DNA of 64,000 nt from Mantis religiosa. Taxonomy: Eukaryota > Arthropoda > Insecta > Mantodea > Mantidae. Positions 45,684 to 56,039 of the stretch are shown in pieces. The notes under the pieces were generated by a model, which had not been told where the DNA came from, ran no database searches, and worked only from the letters and a program-made list of their open reading frames with translations. The stretch's first letter is position 1. The number at the start of each line of letters is the position of its first letter. The stretch covers positions 106,304,090 through 106,368,089 of the forward strand of contig CM060958.1 in the NCBI GenBank assembly GCA_030765055.1. Direction: 5' to 3'. The translations under genes and the position numbers were made by a program.

Positions 45684-45930
45684 ATTCTTATAAGTTAAGA
45701 GTAAAGTGGATTAGGGTAAAAGAAGCGAAGGTCAGGAAGAAATGACACCAAGCTGCTCAGGAAAACCGAAGGCTTATGGCCAGGGGACCTGATTCATCGA
45801 GTAAATCTTGGGTCAGCAATTTCATGTATTTGTACAGGATATATAATGGTGCTTGTTCGATATTAAAGTCATTGTAGTGATACTGTAATGACAACTGTAC
45901 AAATAAATATAAAATACAAAATAGCAATTA
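44795..45930 (+). mobile_element. LINE 3' fragment with zinc-binding-type C-terminus
   Basis: Plus-strand frames give APLEVSLLMALSQGQ, MKPPN-like KIKPPNNILVIKIG, SAPREVALLELGNTKRREY, KSLKFYKQLKTEWGREKYID and EESTVHYLVECKKLTNCRRK. This is the C-terminal end of a LINE polyprotein with the ...H..LxC segment. A 64-bp (TA)n array sits in the coding part. The 3' UTR ends ACAAATAAATATAAAATAC. Upstream domains are missing and several stops are present. Confidence 0.7.
45616..45679. repeat. (TA)n microsatellite inside the LINE
   Basis: About 31 perfect TA units beginning after GGGAGGAAA; this creates a spurious Ile-Tyr repeat in the frame. Confidence 0.97.
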
Positions 45931-46375
45931 AGAGGGCTGTTTCAGCTGGTAGCATTCAGGAAATCGTGGATTTATTCAATGGTTTTCTATAGAAACAAAA
46001 CTTGTTCTATCGGTCTGAAGCCCCCTCCAGATTCACACCGCCAAAGAGTCAAGGTTGTAGTATAAAGGTAAAGGACTTTATTTCTAATTTAAAATAATTT
46101 AAACGTGGGCAATCTCAGCTATAAAACAAGTTAGCACACTCGGATCTGGAAGTTGGTCTGGTACACAAGCAAGTTTCTGCATTGAGATTGGCTCTCGCGT
46201 TGCGGTTTGGCTTTGCGCCACTCGCTCTCCCAACAACATGAGTGAAATACATTTCTTGAATCTTGTTGACGAAAGCAAAGCCGAAAGACCTTCGCTGTAG
46301 TTTTTAGTCTTGTGTATCTGATGGGCAACAAGGAATTAATTGTTCTACGGAATCATTTATAGCTTTGTATAAATT
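45931..46375. other. No gene or repeat recognised
   Basis: Short frames only. Confidence 0.5.
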
Positions 46376-46387
46376 ATCCCGGTATCT

Positions 46388-46619
46388 TGCCTGCCTCGGT
46401 AGCGTAGATGGTAGCGTGTCTGCCTCACGTTCAAGAGGTCCCGAGTTCGAATCTCGGTCAGGGTGAGTTACCTGGATGAGGTTTCTTCCCGGGGTTTTCC
46501 CTTATCCTTATAGACGAATGACGGGTATCTCTAAGCTCTATGGACCCTGGACACATTTGAACATCATTTCACCCATTTTCATTCACAGTCCGATATGACT
46601 TAAAGTTGGAGGATGTAAA

Positions 46620-46667
<48 letters not shown>

Positions 46668-46690
46668 AACACACCAACACACACACACAC
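46388..46690 (+). repeat. SINE-A copy with (CA)n tail and 12-bp target duplication
   Basis: A textbook copy: head TGCCTGCCTCGGTAGCGTAG, B box GAGTTCGAATCTC, complete body, then a tail of about 65 bases of (CA)n with two ACCA interruptions. ATCCCGGTATCT flanks it at 46376-46387 and 46691-46702. The intact duplication and head suggest a young insertion. Confidence 0.97.
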
Positions 46691-46702
46691 ATCCCGGTAT
46701 CT

Positions 46703-46960
46703 AGTGATACAAACACCCAGAGCTACATGAAGTTTTGGTGTAGTTTGGAATTTATGAATTTTCTACTTTGTATCCATTTTTCTTTTGCAGATGGTTCGAC
46801 TTCTTTATAACAACATGTAATGCATTCATTGTTGGTATTATAAAGTTTGTACTGTATGTACATTAAATTACTTTTATCTGCTATTATATAGATACTTTCT
46901 CATAAGTAATGTCGTTTTTAAAGAAAAAAGTATTATTTGAAATGTGTTCCGACAAGCAGT
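46703..46960. other. No gene or repeat recognised
   Basis: AT-rich spacer. Confidence 0.5.
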
Positions 46961-47139
46961 TATATTACCTATGTCCAACGGGAGAATAAAGTACCGTACA
47001 ACTCCGCGTCCACGTGCGTTCGGAGTAACACTACTGTAACCGCTTCGTTAAGTGTAATATTAATATACATTTTGAAACTAAAATAACATTTTTCGAGCTA
47101 AGTATCACGTAGCACATTATTAATATCCATGAAAATTAA

Positions 47140-47532
47140 CTGCTATTTACGCATTTTTTGTACTCTTTAGCACGAGACTTGACCATTGCCAGCAATTTCG
47201 CCTTAACATGACCCTCGTGGAACATTATATTTTTACTGTACAGCCATGTTATGATGTCACTTGTTGTTTGGTGTGTGTTCTAACCTCACACTGTGGCAGG
47301 GAGCATTGTCCATCACAATAACGCTATTTGCTTGTAATTTTGGGAATTGATGAACTTTTCGGCGGATTGCTGACCTCACAAACCCATCACAGACAACATC
47401 CAATACTGATCTGACACCTGGTCTCTTCTTGCCGGTAGTTGAAACTTCACCGAATGCGGCTTTTTGCTTGCGTGAACTATAAATGCTGGAAACCAACACA
47501 CGCTGGAGAAAACCGTCGACAATTAGTCTCAC
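47140..47532 (-). pseudogene. DDE transposase (family T), N- and C-terminal parts fused by deletion
   Basis: The minus strand reads VSSIYSSRKQKAAFGEVSTT, GKKRPG, DGFVRSAIRRKVHQF (DNA-binding and linker region) and then jumps to LQANSVIVMDNAPCHSVRLE, the second catalytic Asp. After a frame change it continues DIITWLYSKNIMFHEGHVKA and KLLAMVKSRAKEYKK. The core between linker and second Asp, including the first Asp, is deleted. It is a defective derivative of the group seen at 26716 and 41735. Confidence 0.8.
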
Positions 47533-47533
47533 A

Positions 47534-48310
47534 CCATCCTGGAAACACTATACACCACATCTGAGAAAATAGCAAATCCCGCACTGGACACCGTTCAAAC
47601 GATCACGAAGCAACTCACTAAACTGCAGGAACTCAGCAAACAGCTAGCCGCAGACCATCAGACAGTACTACAGTGCATTGACACTGCAACAACCACCCTT
47701 TCAAATTTGGAGACCACGACTACTCGACTACAGCAACTAGAGAAGGCCCTCGGGACCTCCACTGACTCCATCACCAGCCGCACTGCAGACCTTCAAGACA
47801 CCGTCCACCAGGCATTTAACAGGACCGACACCTCATAACTTGACATCATGCAGATGTTACAACGCCTTGCCCAGAAACAAGTCGACATCCAGATTGCAGT
47901 CGCCCAAATTGCAGAAGACCCTGACACACGATGTATTACACTCAAGTACTCACAACCCTCGACCACCTGCAGACCTCAGTACTGCAACTAACTGACTTCA
48001 CTGACCAGACACCACGTTTAAGACGTAGCCAATTCCCTTAAACAAGCGCCTATGGTGCACAGCTACAATCTTAAATAAAGAACATAAATCCCTCCAACAC
48101 CCTCCCTGTAATCCCGGCGGTCCTCCCAGGGCCTCCGGTCATAGTTCGACCCCCGGACACTTCCTTCCTTGAATTCGCACGTGCCCTTCAGGCACCTGCA
48201 TTCCTACTACCGTAAACCTGGGGTGCATCCGCGGATCCCAACACCTATCTCCTGCCAACTGCCACCACATACTCTCCTTTAGATAAAAAAGGGGCAGCAC
48301 AATTAAAAAA
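47534..48310 (+). pseudogene. Unidentified GC-rich coding-like block with coiled coil and Pro-rich part
   Basis: Composition and codon pattern (third positions mostly C or A) differ sharply from the AT-rich flanks. The frame from 47534 is open for about 100 codons to TAA near 47838, without a start codon. It encodes leucine-rich heptads such as TITKQLTKLQELSKQLAADH and TTTRLQQLEKALG. A likely continuation reads LDIMQMLQRLAQKQVDIQIA, and after frameshifts a Pro-rich piece (LPVIPAVLPGPPVIVRPPD) before an A-rich stretch at 48283-48330. This looks like a decayed 5'-truncated retrocopy of a coiled-coil protein such as a gag or LINE ORF1; a host or viral origin cannot be excluded. Confidence 0.4.
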
Positions 48311-48789
48311 ATAAAAAGGAATAAAAATACCGGTAAATTCAGATGTTAACTTCACCACTTCATCGATAGCAAGTTCTGGAAATTGTTCACTGAACTCGTT
48401 AAATACATTTAATATATTTATTTTTTCTCCACTTCATAAAGGCTTTCCGAGCGTATGTTTTAACAGTACTCGCCAGTTCCACCATGATTCGCAACTGGAT
48501 ACGCCTGTCAGCTTCTATATACGCGCACAACATGATTTACTTTACTTACAAACTAATTAACTATCTATTAATGTGTTTTTATAGTTGAAATATGCTTATA
48601 ACGCACTTGTTGTGCACTTTAGCAAAACGAACTCAAGACTCCACACCTAGGGAGCAGTACTTTTTCAAGGGAGTATTAACACGCGGAGACATCATGGAAA
48701 ATATGAAGATCGCGCTATGATCATTTGACATGTGGTTTTGTTTACATCTACTTTATTCCCCCGCAGCAGGCGGTATAACTAAATTTCAA

Positions 48790-49790
48790 AGTATAGTATA
48801 TTGTATAATCTTGAGCCATCGTTCAGCGAGGTTTATCTCACGATGGTGTCGGTCCTGGCTTTTGATGTAAACAATTTGGTGATACCCACTTACACTGCTT
48901 AAATGTTGTCAAACTTTCTCCCACGTAGAAAATGGGCCATAAATCGAAAAAGATGATAATGTGATTGTGCGGGTCAAGGCTATATCCTGGGTGTGATAGT
49001 AGTTTGATTCCTCCCAATTCCTGAAGTTTTTGCAGAGTTTTTCGTGCAAAATGGAATGTTGCATAGTTCTATTCCAATAGAAGTCTCTTTCGGTTAACTA
49101 ATGCTGGGTATCTCTCTCTCAAAATTTCATGAACTCATTCCATTTGTTGAGAGTAAAGATTGGCATCTATCGCCCGCCCATTTAGAAGAAACTTACAGTG
49201 AATCATACTTTCAGAATTTCACCAGATACATATTACTTAGAGATCGAAGTGATTTATTTTAACGATGACTTTGGCAGGTTGGCGAGGATCAAGTTACTGT
49301 TTCCAGACATCAATATTTCGGCAATATACCCATTTTTCATCACAAGTAAGAATTCTCCTGACAAATCTATCCTCATGGGATTATGCAAAGCTGATGACAG
49401 ATATTCACTCTACGTACAGCTTGTTCATGCATCATTTCATAAGTTACCGATCTATAATCTCTGTGTGGCAATGTATGGTATCTTTTGATGCACCAAGTTC
49501 TTCTGAAAGTATACACGTAACTGTTTGTAGATTTTCTCGCAAAACTTAGCATGTATTCTCAATATTCCATACTTTAGTTCTTGCAGAACGTGGTAAATCG
49601 TTAGTGTTTTCGTCTCCATTGGTGAAACGTTGGAACCAGCGTTGTGCCACACGCTCACTAACGACAGCTTCTTCTTCACTTCACATATTCTTCGAGCTGC
49701 AGCAGCGATTTTATAATCTTGTTTCCAGTAGTGCTTTAGAAAGAGTAAGTTCACACTTTGTTATCTCCATTTTGTGATTTTTTATTAACA
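48790..49790 (-). pseudogene. Mariner transposase of a divergent family (M4)
   Basis: Read on the minus strand with frequent frame changes: HYWKQDYKIAAAARRICEVK, VVSERVAQRWFQRFTNGDEN, a DLPRS..R segment, then LSEELGASKDTIH (DNA-binding half), NPMRIDLSGEF, and ERERYPALVNRKRLLLE with LQELGGIKLLSHPGYSLDP (catalytic half; YSPDLAP degraded to YSLDP). The order matches a mariner lineage distinct from M1-M3, from memory of the Hsmar2/irritans kind. It is heavily decayed. Confidence 0.75.
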
Positions 49791-50036
49791 AATGAAGACT
49801 GATACATGCTCGTAATGTACGCACAAGTAACTATGGCATCCTGAAAATAGCATTACTAAACCGAAGAATCCCAATAAATTTTCCAAAACAGCAAAATGAA
49901 AAAGTGGACTTTACTTATGAGAACAGCTAATAATAATCATGATGAGCTTTTGCTCGAATAGTCTAACGAAATACACTAGGAAAACATAAAATACTATTTG
50001 AAGAACAGAACATCAAACTATTAGAAGTACAGTTAG

Positions 50037-50165
50037 GTTTTTGCTCAAATTTTTCACGGGCACCAAGCCAGGTGAAAAGAAATCGACATTTTGGGAGTGT
50101 GCATCTCCCCATCATCAGGATATTTATTAAACGTTATAACCACAAAATAACATCAATTGTGATGA
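50037..50165 (-). ncRNA. Family J repeat with hammerhead-ribozyme-like core
   Basis: On the minus strand: ATCCTGATGATGGGGAGATG then CACACTCCCAAAATGTCGAT. This contains the box CTGATGA, a stem GGGAG with CTCCC, then AAAATGTC where another copy (50881) has GAAACGTC. A preceding ATC can pair with the following GAT as stem I. This is the minimal type I hammerhead layout known from Penelope-like elements. Activity of this copy is doubtful because GAAA is AAAA. Confidence 0.42.
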
Positions 50166-50449
50166 GTGAAACAGGCACTTTGGTCCTCAGATCAATTATT
50201 CATTTAATATGTAATATGTTTGATAATTATACATAAATTTGAGAACTGTAACTAGCTATGTTAGTGAAAGTAAAATTGTAGACTTTGATGTAAAATATTG
50301 CAACGAACCTGGGCAGATATACGTGAGAAACTCTGCACTCGCGTGCGACAGTTTATGAAGGGCGGATGTCAGACAATAGAATGGAATGCTAGCTATTTTA
50401 CTGTACCGTTACACAGGTCAATATACTCTTAGTTTTTCCTTGTGACGCA

Positions 50450-50860
50450 GTGCTGTGTATATAAGAGGGTAGCAACCCCGCATTTATTCCTCATTTGTTG
50501 CTCATTTGTTGCTCATTTGTTGCTCATGACAGTCAAGTGTATTGTATACATCCGTCTGGTGTGTACGACGACGTGCCGCGTCCATTAAAATGTATTATAA
50601 AATGTCCGGATAAAGTGCAGTTATTTAAGGGTGCCCGGGTTCCACAAGTGTAAGGACAAATTAAAGCAGTTCAGAGATTATCGTCGGTTTATGTTGTCTC
50701 AACCTAAACACCCTGAGAACCCAAAAAAGAATCCATGCAGGAGACAGCAGCTAGAGCCAAGGGTAAAGCAAGCAACCGACGACGACGTGGAGACCGAGGA
50801 AGGAGTCCCGATGTCTACCCAGGTACGTGCAGCCGTGAGGCGGAGAGGCAGTGCTGCCGC
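50450..50860 (+). promoter_or_regulatory. CpG-rich promoter and exon candidate with TATA box
   Basis: TATATAAGAGGG at 50458 is a good TATA box. Downstream lie three tandem CTCATTTGTTG units (about 50492-50524) and a CpG-rich stretch with a frame of about 77 codons beginning near 50631 (FHKCKDKLKQFRDYRRFML, Arg/Lys-rich). CCCAGGTACGTG at 50819 fits a splice donor. The block lies between inverted J repeats, so it may be the promoter of a retroelement rather than of a host gene. Confidence 0.35.
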
Positions 50861-50990
50861 ATGAGGGAGATGCACAGTCCCGAAACGTCAATTTCTAATC
50901 GTTTTTTTCACCTGGCTTGCTGCCCGAGAAGAAATTGAGCATATTCGTCACCAGGAAAGCTTCAGGTCTTATTTTAGCTCCGCATTAATC
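50860..50990 (+). repeat. Family J repeat, plus strand
   Basis: GAGGGAGATGCACAGTCCCG, AAACGTCAATTTCT, CACCTGGCTTGCTGCCCG and CATATTCGTCACCAGGAAAG match the complement of the 50037 and 10131 copies. The CTGATGA box is truncated to GCATGA, but GAAACGTC is intact. Confidence 0.6.
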
Positions 50991-51367
50991 GTTCAGTTCA
51001 GTTAAGTATTTCAAGATCATGGTGTCATAACGTTGAAAGAAAAAGTTAAAACATGTTTAACACAATAGCTTTTTGACCACTTTTTAGAGACCACTTTTTC
51101 ACCTCTTTCCACTCTTATGTTTCTATAGACTAGTTAGCGGAACTGAGCACTTCACCGTACTGACTTCACACACGAACATGCAATACTAACAGCACGTGTA
51201 AAAGAACATCACTTCTCTGCAGTAAACAACGTAATCGGAGAAGTACCAAGTACCACGTGACAATAAATGGAAGTAAGATTACTAAATCCACGTTTAAATG
51301 TTTTGGAAGTTGAATTACGCAATTTATTCACCCCGTTCATTACTCGTATGTGCCAAATATGTAATAA
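50991..51367. other. No gene or repeat recognised
   Basis: Short frames only. Confidence 0.5.
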
Positions 51368-51369
51368 TA

Positions 51370-52673
51370 CACGGTGTCCCAAAATTAGATCGACAAACTT
51401 TGGGAGCTGAGAGATTACGTTGTTTTTACTTCTTGTTAAAGAAAGCTTTTGTGCTGCAGTATTTTGTTTAGGTGCTAGACGATTTTATATCAATGCAAAT
51501 ACTAAAACACACCCCTATTGCGATTAACACAAAGAGTGCATCAGCAAGTCATATATTGCCGTACTGTCGGAAAGACACCAGCCATTTCTGCTTGGATAGA
51601 CGAGCAGAACTTCAAGGAGGTACACGTTCTTTACGGACTACTGAGGAGGAACATGTGTTGCGGTAGACAAATTGCTGGACAAATGCACCTAAGTCGTAGT
51701 GCTATGGGAAGAATTCTGCAGGAAATACTGTTGCACTGTTTCACTTTAAAACGTCCACGTAATGAGGCCTGAAGACTATCCTCTGGGTCAGCATTTTAAT
51801 AAGTGTATCTGGACAAAATTCAAAACGATGCAGACGCAGCCAAACTCTCTGCAAGAAAGCTTCGACCGCGCCACTGATGATGTCTGCCGTAGTTCTGGAC
51901 GAAACGTTTGGTTCTTACTCCAACAGACCACGGCAAAACAGCCCGGAAACAACCAATTGTATTATGGACTCCGGCCGTGAAAGCTTACGTTCTCTCATGA
52001 TGTACTCTTTGCATCCCATTTCATGTTCATAGATGAAACAATTTTTACCCGTGAGCAGTTGTTTAACTGTCGGAATTCACATATTTTGGCCCTTCAAAAA
52101 TACTCATGCTACATTTTAGAGGTCACATCAACTGAGATTTGGTGTTAATGTATGAGCCGGTATTATGCATAACATCTTAATAAGACCATACATTTTGCCA
52201 GCCCGTCTCAATGCTTACAATTATTTAGTTTTTCTGCAGCAAGTTTTGCCTGTTCTAATGGAAACTGTCCCCCTTCATATCAGACAGGACACGTGGTTTC
52301 AACATGATGGGGCACCAGCTCACTTTGGTGCTGAAGTACGTCATCTTATGTGTACATACGGCAATCACTGGATAGGCAGTCCCCTGACCTTACTCCAATT
52401 GACTTTTTCTTGAGGGGGCACATTAACACTGTATTATCTGAAACACCTGTTGAGTCTGAAGATAACCTTATAGCACAAATAACCTGCGTAACTGGCGAAA
52501 TGAGAGAAATAGCTAGTGTCGCTTTCTTTGACTTGCTTTGACCAAGACTTGCTTTGACATTAACTCGTATAGCGCTTAAACGAATCACAACAAAAAAGTT
52601 TCTTTAACAAAAAGTGTTTGACATATTATACATTAGCTCCCAACGTTTGTCGTTTTAATTTTGGGATGAACTG
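51370..52673 (+). mobile_element. Near-complete Tc1/mariner-superfamily element (PPRSPDL-type transposase)
   Basis: Inverted ends: left GTGTCCCAAAATTAGATCGA and complement of the right end TTCATCCCAAAATTAAAACG, both continuing through a GACAAAC-TTGGGAGCT stretch. TA precedes the left end (51368-51369). At about 1.30 kb the length is complete for the group. The transposase has many lesions. Confidence 0.9.
51518..52545 (+). pseudogene. Transposase (DDE, DUF4817-associated type)
   Basis: Parts in order: an N-terminal piece with RQIAGQMHLSRSAMGRILQE, the first catalytic Asp region FIDETIFTREQLFNCRN, LIRPYILPARLNAYNYLVFL, MWFQHDGAP-like TWFQHDGAPAHFGAEVRHLM (second Asp), a frame change, SPDLTPIDFFLRGHINTVL and TPVESEDNLIAQI. 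The WPPRSPDLTP segment is reduced to DRQSPDLTP. The three catalytic positions are readable, but frameshifts and stops prevent a product. Confidence 0.9.
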
Positions 52674-53237
52674 TTTAAGCAATGTCGTAACAAACTATTT
52701 ACGCTGGCGTTTCAATGTTTCACCTACTCCAAAAATTGTGCTACGGCGCAATGCTGACAGCCGTACACACTTTAAGACGGATAGAGTATAAATCAAGGTT
52801 GAAGTGAGACCGAAAAAGGGCTTGCAGTACAGCCCATAGCTCTCGGTTCACTTAAACCGGCGGATTTCTTTCAATTTTGAGCAGATCGATAGCTGACTAT
52901 TTTCACTTAGCCATGTCTCCCGTGTACAGTTCTAGCAGGTCAACATTTTATTCCCCGTCTCTCTTTATGTTCTGATGAAAGCTCCTAGATCGCTACGTCA
53001 ATAGACCACCATGTAGATAGAAGTTTGGATTAAAAGCGGTGAGTCGAACAGCACTACACTATCCGCACATTAGTTTACAATCTGATAAGGAAACAGAGGT
53101 CCGCATGCAATATACAACTTAGCGAACTGTTTCACAATTCTAGCATTTCATCAATAAGTGCTGTTCATCTATATAAATATTTATAAAGAGAGCGACTCCA
53201 ACGATAAACAATAGACTACAGAATATACGTACAGTTA
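52674..53237. other. No gene or repeat recognised
   Basis: Short frames only. Confidence 0.5.
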
Positions 53238-53239
53238 TA

Positions 53240-53770
53240 CAGTGCGATCCATATAAATCTGAACCATTTCAATATACCATAACTTTTGAACCAATAAATA
53301 GGAAACATGTGCAACTTTGGGAGAATATAATACATAATTGTGATATTACATTACATTATTTACATCTAACAGAAAATGTTGAAAGTGTCCTCCACCAGCA
53401 TCTATACATGTTTGCACTCGTCGCACCATATTCTCTGAAGCTTTACGGAGAGTATCCTCGCCAGTGATACCTATTTTGGTTCCAATGGATTCCATAAATT
53501 GTCAGTGGTCTATTCTTGTACACTGTATTTTTTAGCTACTCCTATAAGAACAAATCCGGTGAAGTTAGGTCAGGGGATCTGGGAGGCCATAGACATTTTG
53601 AGATTATTCGATTATGAAAGAAACTGGTTAAAAGTTCCAAAGTGTCAGATGTATGGCACGTTGCTCCATCTTGCTGGAAATAACCTTATCTCAATTCGAT
53701 ATCTTCTTCACTCGCACCACAGCAGCTGAAGGTTTTGGGGCCTTTTCTCTACAAAACATATAATCCATGA
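53240..53770 (-). mobile_element. Truncated element of the 19048 type, minus strand
   Basis: The left end (CAGTGCGATCCATATAAATC, CTGAACCATTTCAATA), preceded by TA at 53238-53239, matches the ends of the element at 19048. The minus strand encodes the transposase C-terminus (GGHF-type tail near 53395, then a degraded DLTSP..ICPPRSPDL region near 53570). The far end is missing. Confidence 0.75.
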
Positions 53771-53949
53771 GTGGCTAATAGCAGCTGGATCGAATTAAAC
53801 ACTTTTTACCGAATTCTAAGTGATGAAACCTATACATTTATCAACAATTAGATATCCCTCTGGGGTTTATTCATAATCTTTATATTATCTTAGAACTTAC
53901 TGGACTTTTAACACCAAATTGCTTTTTAACGGAATCCAAACACATTTTC

Positions 53950-54174
53950 TTTTTAATTTACGTCCTCCAATGTGATGTCATATCAGACGATGAATGAAAT
54001 GATGCTCACATGAGTCCATGGTTCATTGAGCTTAGAGTTTATAGACATTCATCTTTCAGGATAAGGGAAACCCTCGGAAAAAATTTAACTAAGTAACTCA
54101 CCCTGTCCGAGATTTGAACTCGGACCTCTTAAATGTATGGCACACACGCTACCATCTAGCTACCGAGGTGGGCA
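53950..54174 (-). repeat. SINE-A copy, minus strand
   Basis: Plus strand shows TAATTTACGTCCTCCAATG, the complement of the body, B-box complement GAGATTTGAACTCGG and head complement CTACCGAGGTGGGCA. No clear target duplication. Confidence 0.88.
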
Positions 54175-54446
54175 TCGAAACTGATGAAAATAATACACAT
54201 AGTCGATGCAGAAAAACAAGAAATGTAGAAATATCACTACATTCTTTGACAAAGTTTCTTTAAAAGGAGGCTATCGGATATCTAGTAGGCAACATAATGT
54301 ATTTTTGTAAATATCCGAAGTATGGTGTCGGAGTGTAATAATTGTGAGTATTTGTTTCAGTATATACACCGTTTAAAAATAAATAAACGAAATAAAATAA
54401 GCATCGATATTCCTGTTCTTAATGCATAAAAGGCAAAAGCTATATA
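54175..54446. other. No gene or repeat recognised
   Basis: AT-rich spacer. Confidence 0.5.
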
Positions 54447-54449
54447 TAT

Positions 54450-54917
54450 TGTGACTTTGTGGGTTCGTAGAATTAAATGTCCGAGTTGCAGATATTCCAA
54501 ATGTTCTTTATTCCCATAGAAATACACTTTTCAATTCTCACATAACAACATTACGTCACATACACATATCTACTAAAGTCGATGACAGCAAACAGCGTTC
54601 TGATTACATCAGCTCTCGTTACAACAACACTCTACAGATGTTTACTGCTTACGACTCTCGCGACCGACTCTTGGCGAGCCGTCGCCTTTCTAAATACCTC
54701 ATTGATAAATTCTAGATATTTCCGGAACAATAGATAAACCGAATAATCTCTATCAACCAAGAAGTTACCAGAAATTTACATTTATCTCAGTTTGTTTGTT
54801 TCGGCAGACCTTTATCTCGCGTTATCTTTAATTGCTTATGCATGTTCTTTATTACCGTGAAACACTATCCGTCTGTTATCTATTTGCGCCGAAACTTTTA
54901 TGCCCGTTGCCGCAACA
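54450..54917 (-). mobile_element. Solo LTR (family L) with ATAT duplication
   Basis: Plus strand runs from TGTGACTTTGTGGGTTCGTA to GCCCGTTGCCGCAACA, 468 bp, bounded by ATAT at 54446-54449 and 54918-54921. AATGTTCTTTATTCCC on the plus strand is the complement of an AATAAAGAAC polyadenylation signal. It is the cleanest copy of the family. Confidence 0.9.
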
Positions 54918-54930
54918 ATATATACAAGGT

Positions 54931-56028
54931 GTTTTAAAACGACACCGAATGAATATATAGAAGTAGTTGCTGAGGTTCTGTGTGACACGTATAGATAGCT
55001 TTTACCGCCAATAGAGCCACATAAATATGGTCCAGAATAATTGTGAATTAGACAGTGGCAGGAACAACGACGCGTGCCTCACGCTGTCAGAGTTCGCAGG
55101 TATAGGTCACACGCCGAGCCGTGTGCTGTAACTGTTTGTAAACATACCGGCATACTGCGCAGTAGCTTGCTATTAATAAGATTCTCTTAGCCTTATGAAA
55201 CCGTAATAAAGAAGATATTGCTTAATTATTGTTTATTAGTGTTTAACGTGCTCCAGAATACCGTTATAGACATCCGTTATGGCAAATAAGCTGGTGGACA
55301 TATGCAACTTATGCCTTTTAGAGAGAAGTTAATTTTAGTGTGGTTGGGGATAAAAGCATTAAATGATAAACAGAAGAGAAAGCAACATCAAAGAATTGCA
55401 GATAAATTAACAAAAACGAATGGCTTATACAATGAGACGAGCATTTTATTTCACCGTGTTTGATAATACTAAATAAAGCATTTGTAACTGTAGGGGAAGC
55501 TGTTGATATTTACAATTAAGATCATAACAGAACGCTCTGAAGTTAGACAAATAAATATTATCATTGATGTAACTATTTTTACAATTCATATTTTTAACGA
55601 AACTAAATTAATCGTGCGTTCGTTGAACTCCCTTCAGCTCTTCCATCCATCAAAATCATATACGTCATTTCGTCGTTCGTATAGCGCTCCATGTTGCTTG
55701 GATATGCTATCTAAGTACGCGCAAAATCCTCCCTGTTAGGACGGAATGTGTAGTTTGACACTGAAGAGCAACCTTGCAACTGTCCTAGTTATTAGTCGAC
55801 TTTTTTAATAAATAACTGACCTTTGTCCCATTACCTGAAAGATAGGCTAGGTTCACTGATAAAGAGCAAGAGGTAATGATTTTGTTTTCATGGCTGGTGC
55901 ATTCCAATAAAACTTTTGAGGTTCACACACCAGTGGTTCCTGCGCTGCCTAAGTACAAAATAATGTAATATTTAATACTGCATTAAATTATACCTAACAG
56001 AACTTCGAAGCTGCGACACCGATATATA
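54931..56028 (+). repeat. Family G element, diverged long copy
   Basis: Begins ACAAGGTGTTTTAAAACGAC and contains TACCGCCAATAGAGCC, CACGCTGTCAGAGTTCGCAG and TTATGGCAAATAAGCTGGTG. The right part (55845-56028) includes CACCAGTGGTTCCTGCGCTG and GCTGCGACACCGA, the complement of the left part of 39987-40797. The right terminus is lost next to the (TA)n/LTR at 56028. A 78-codon frame at 55503 shows no motif. Confidence 0.65.
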
Positions 56029-56039
56029 TATATATATAT

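Larger units (their letters stand above)
46961..48777 (-). mobile_element. Candidate family T transposon with a foreign insert
   Basis: Left TATATTACCT..CGGGAGAATAAAGTA and the complement of the right end, TATACCGCCT..CGGGGGAATAAAGTA, look like imperfect inverted repeats with a 4-base length difference. Between them are minus-strand transposase pieces (47140-47532) and an unrelated GC-rich block (47534-48310). The repeat ends are short and diverged, so the boundaries are tentative. Confidence 0.45.

Noticed and set aside
50492..50524. Three CTCATTTGTTG repeats as a regulatory operator
   Set aside because: Three short units near a TATA box may be ordinary tandem slippage; no evidence of binding function.
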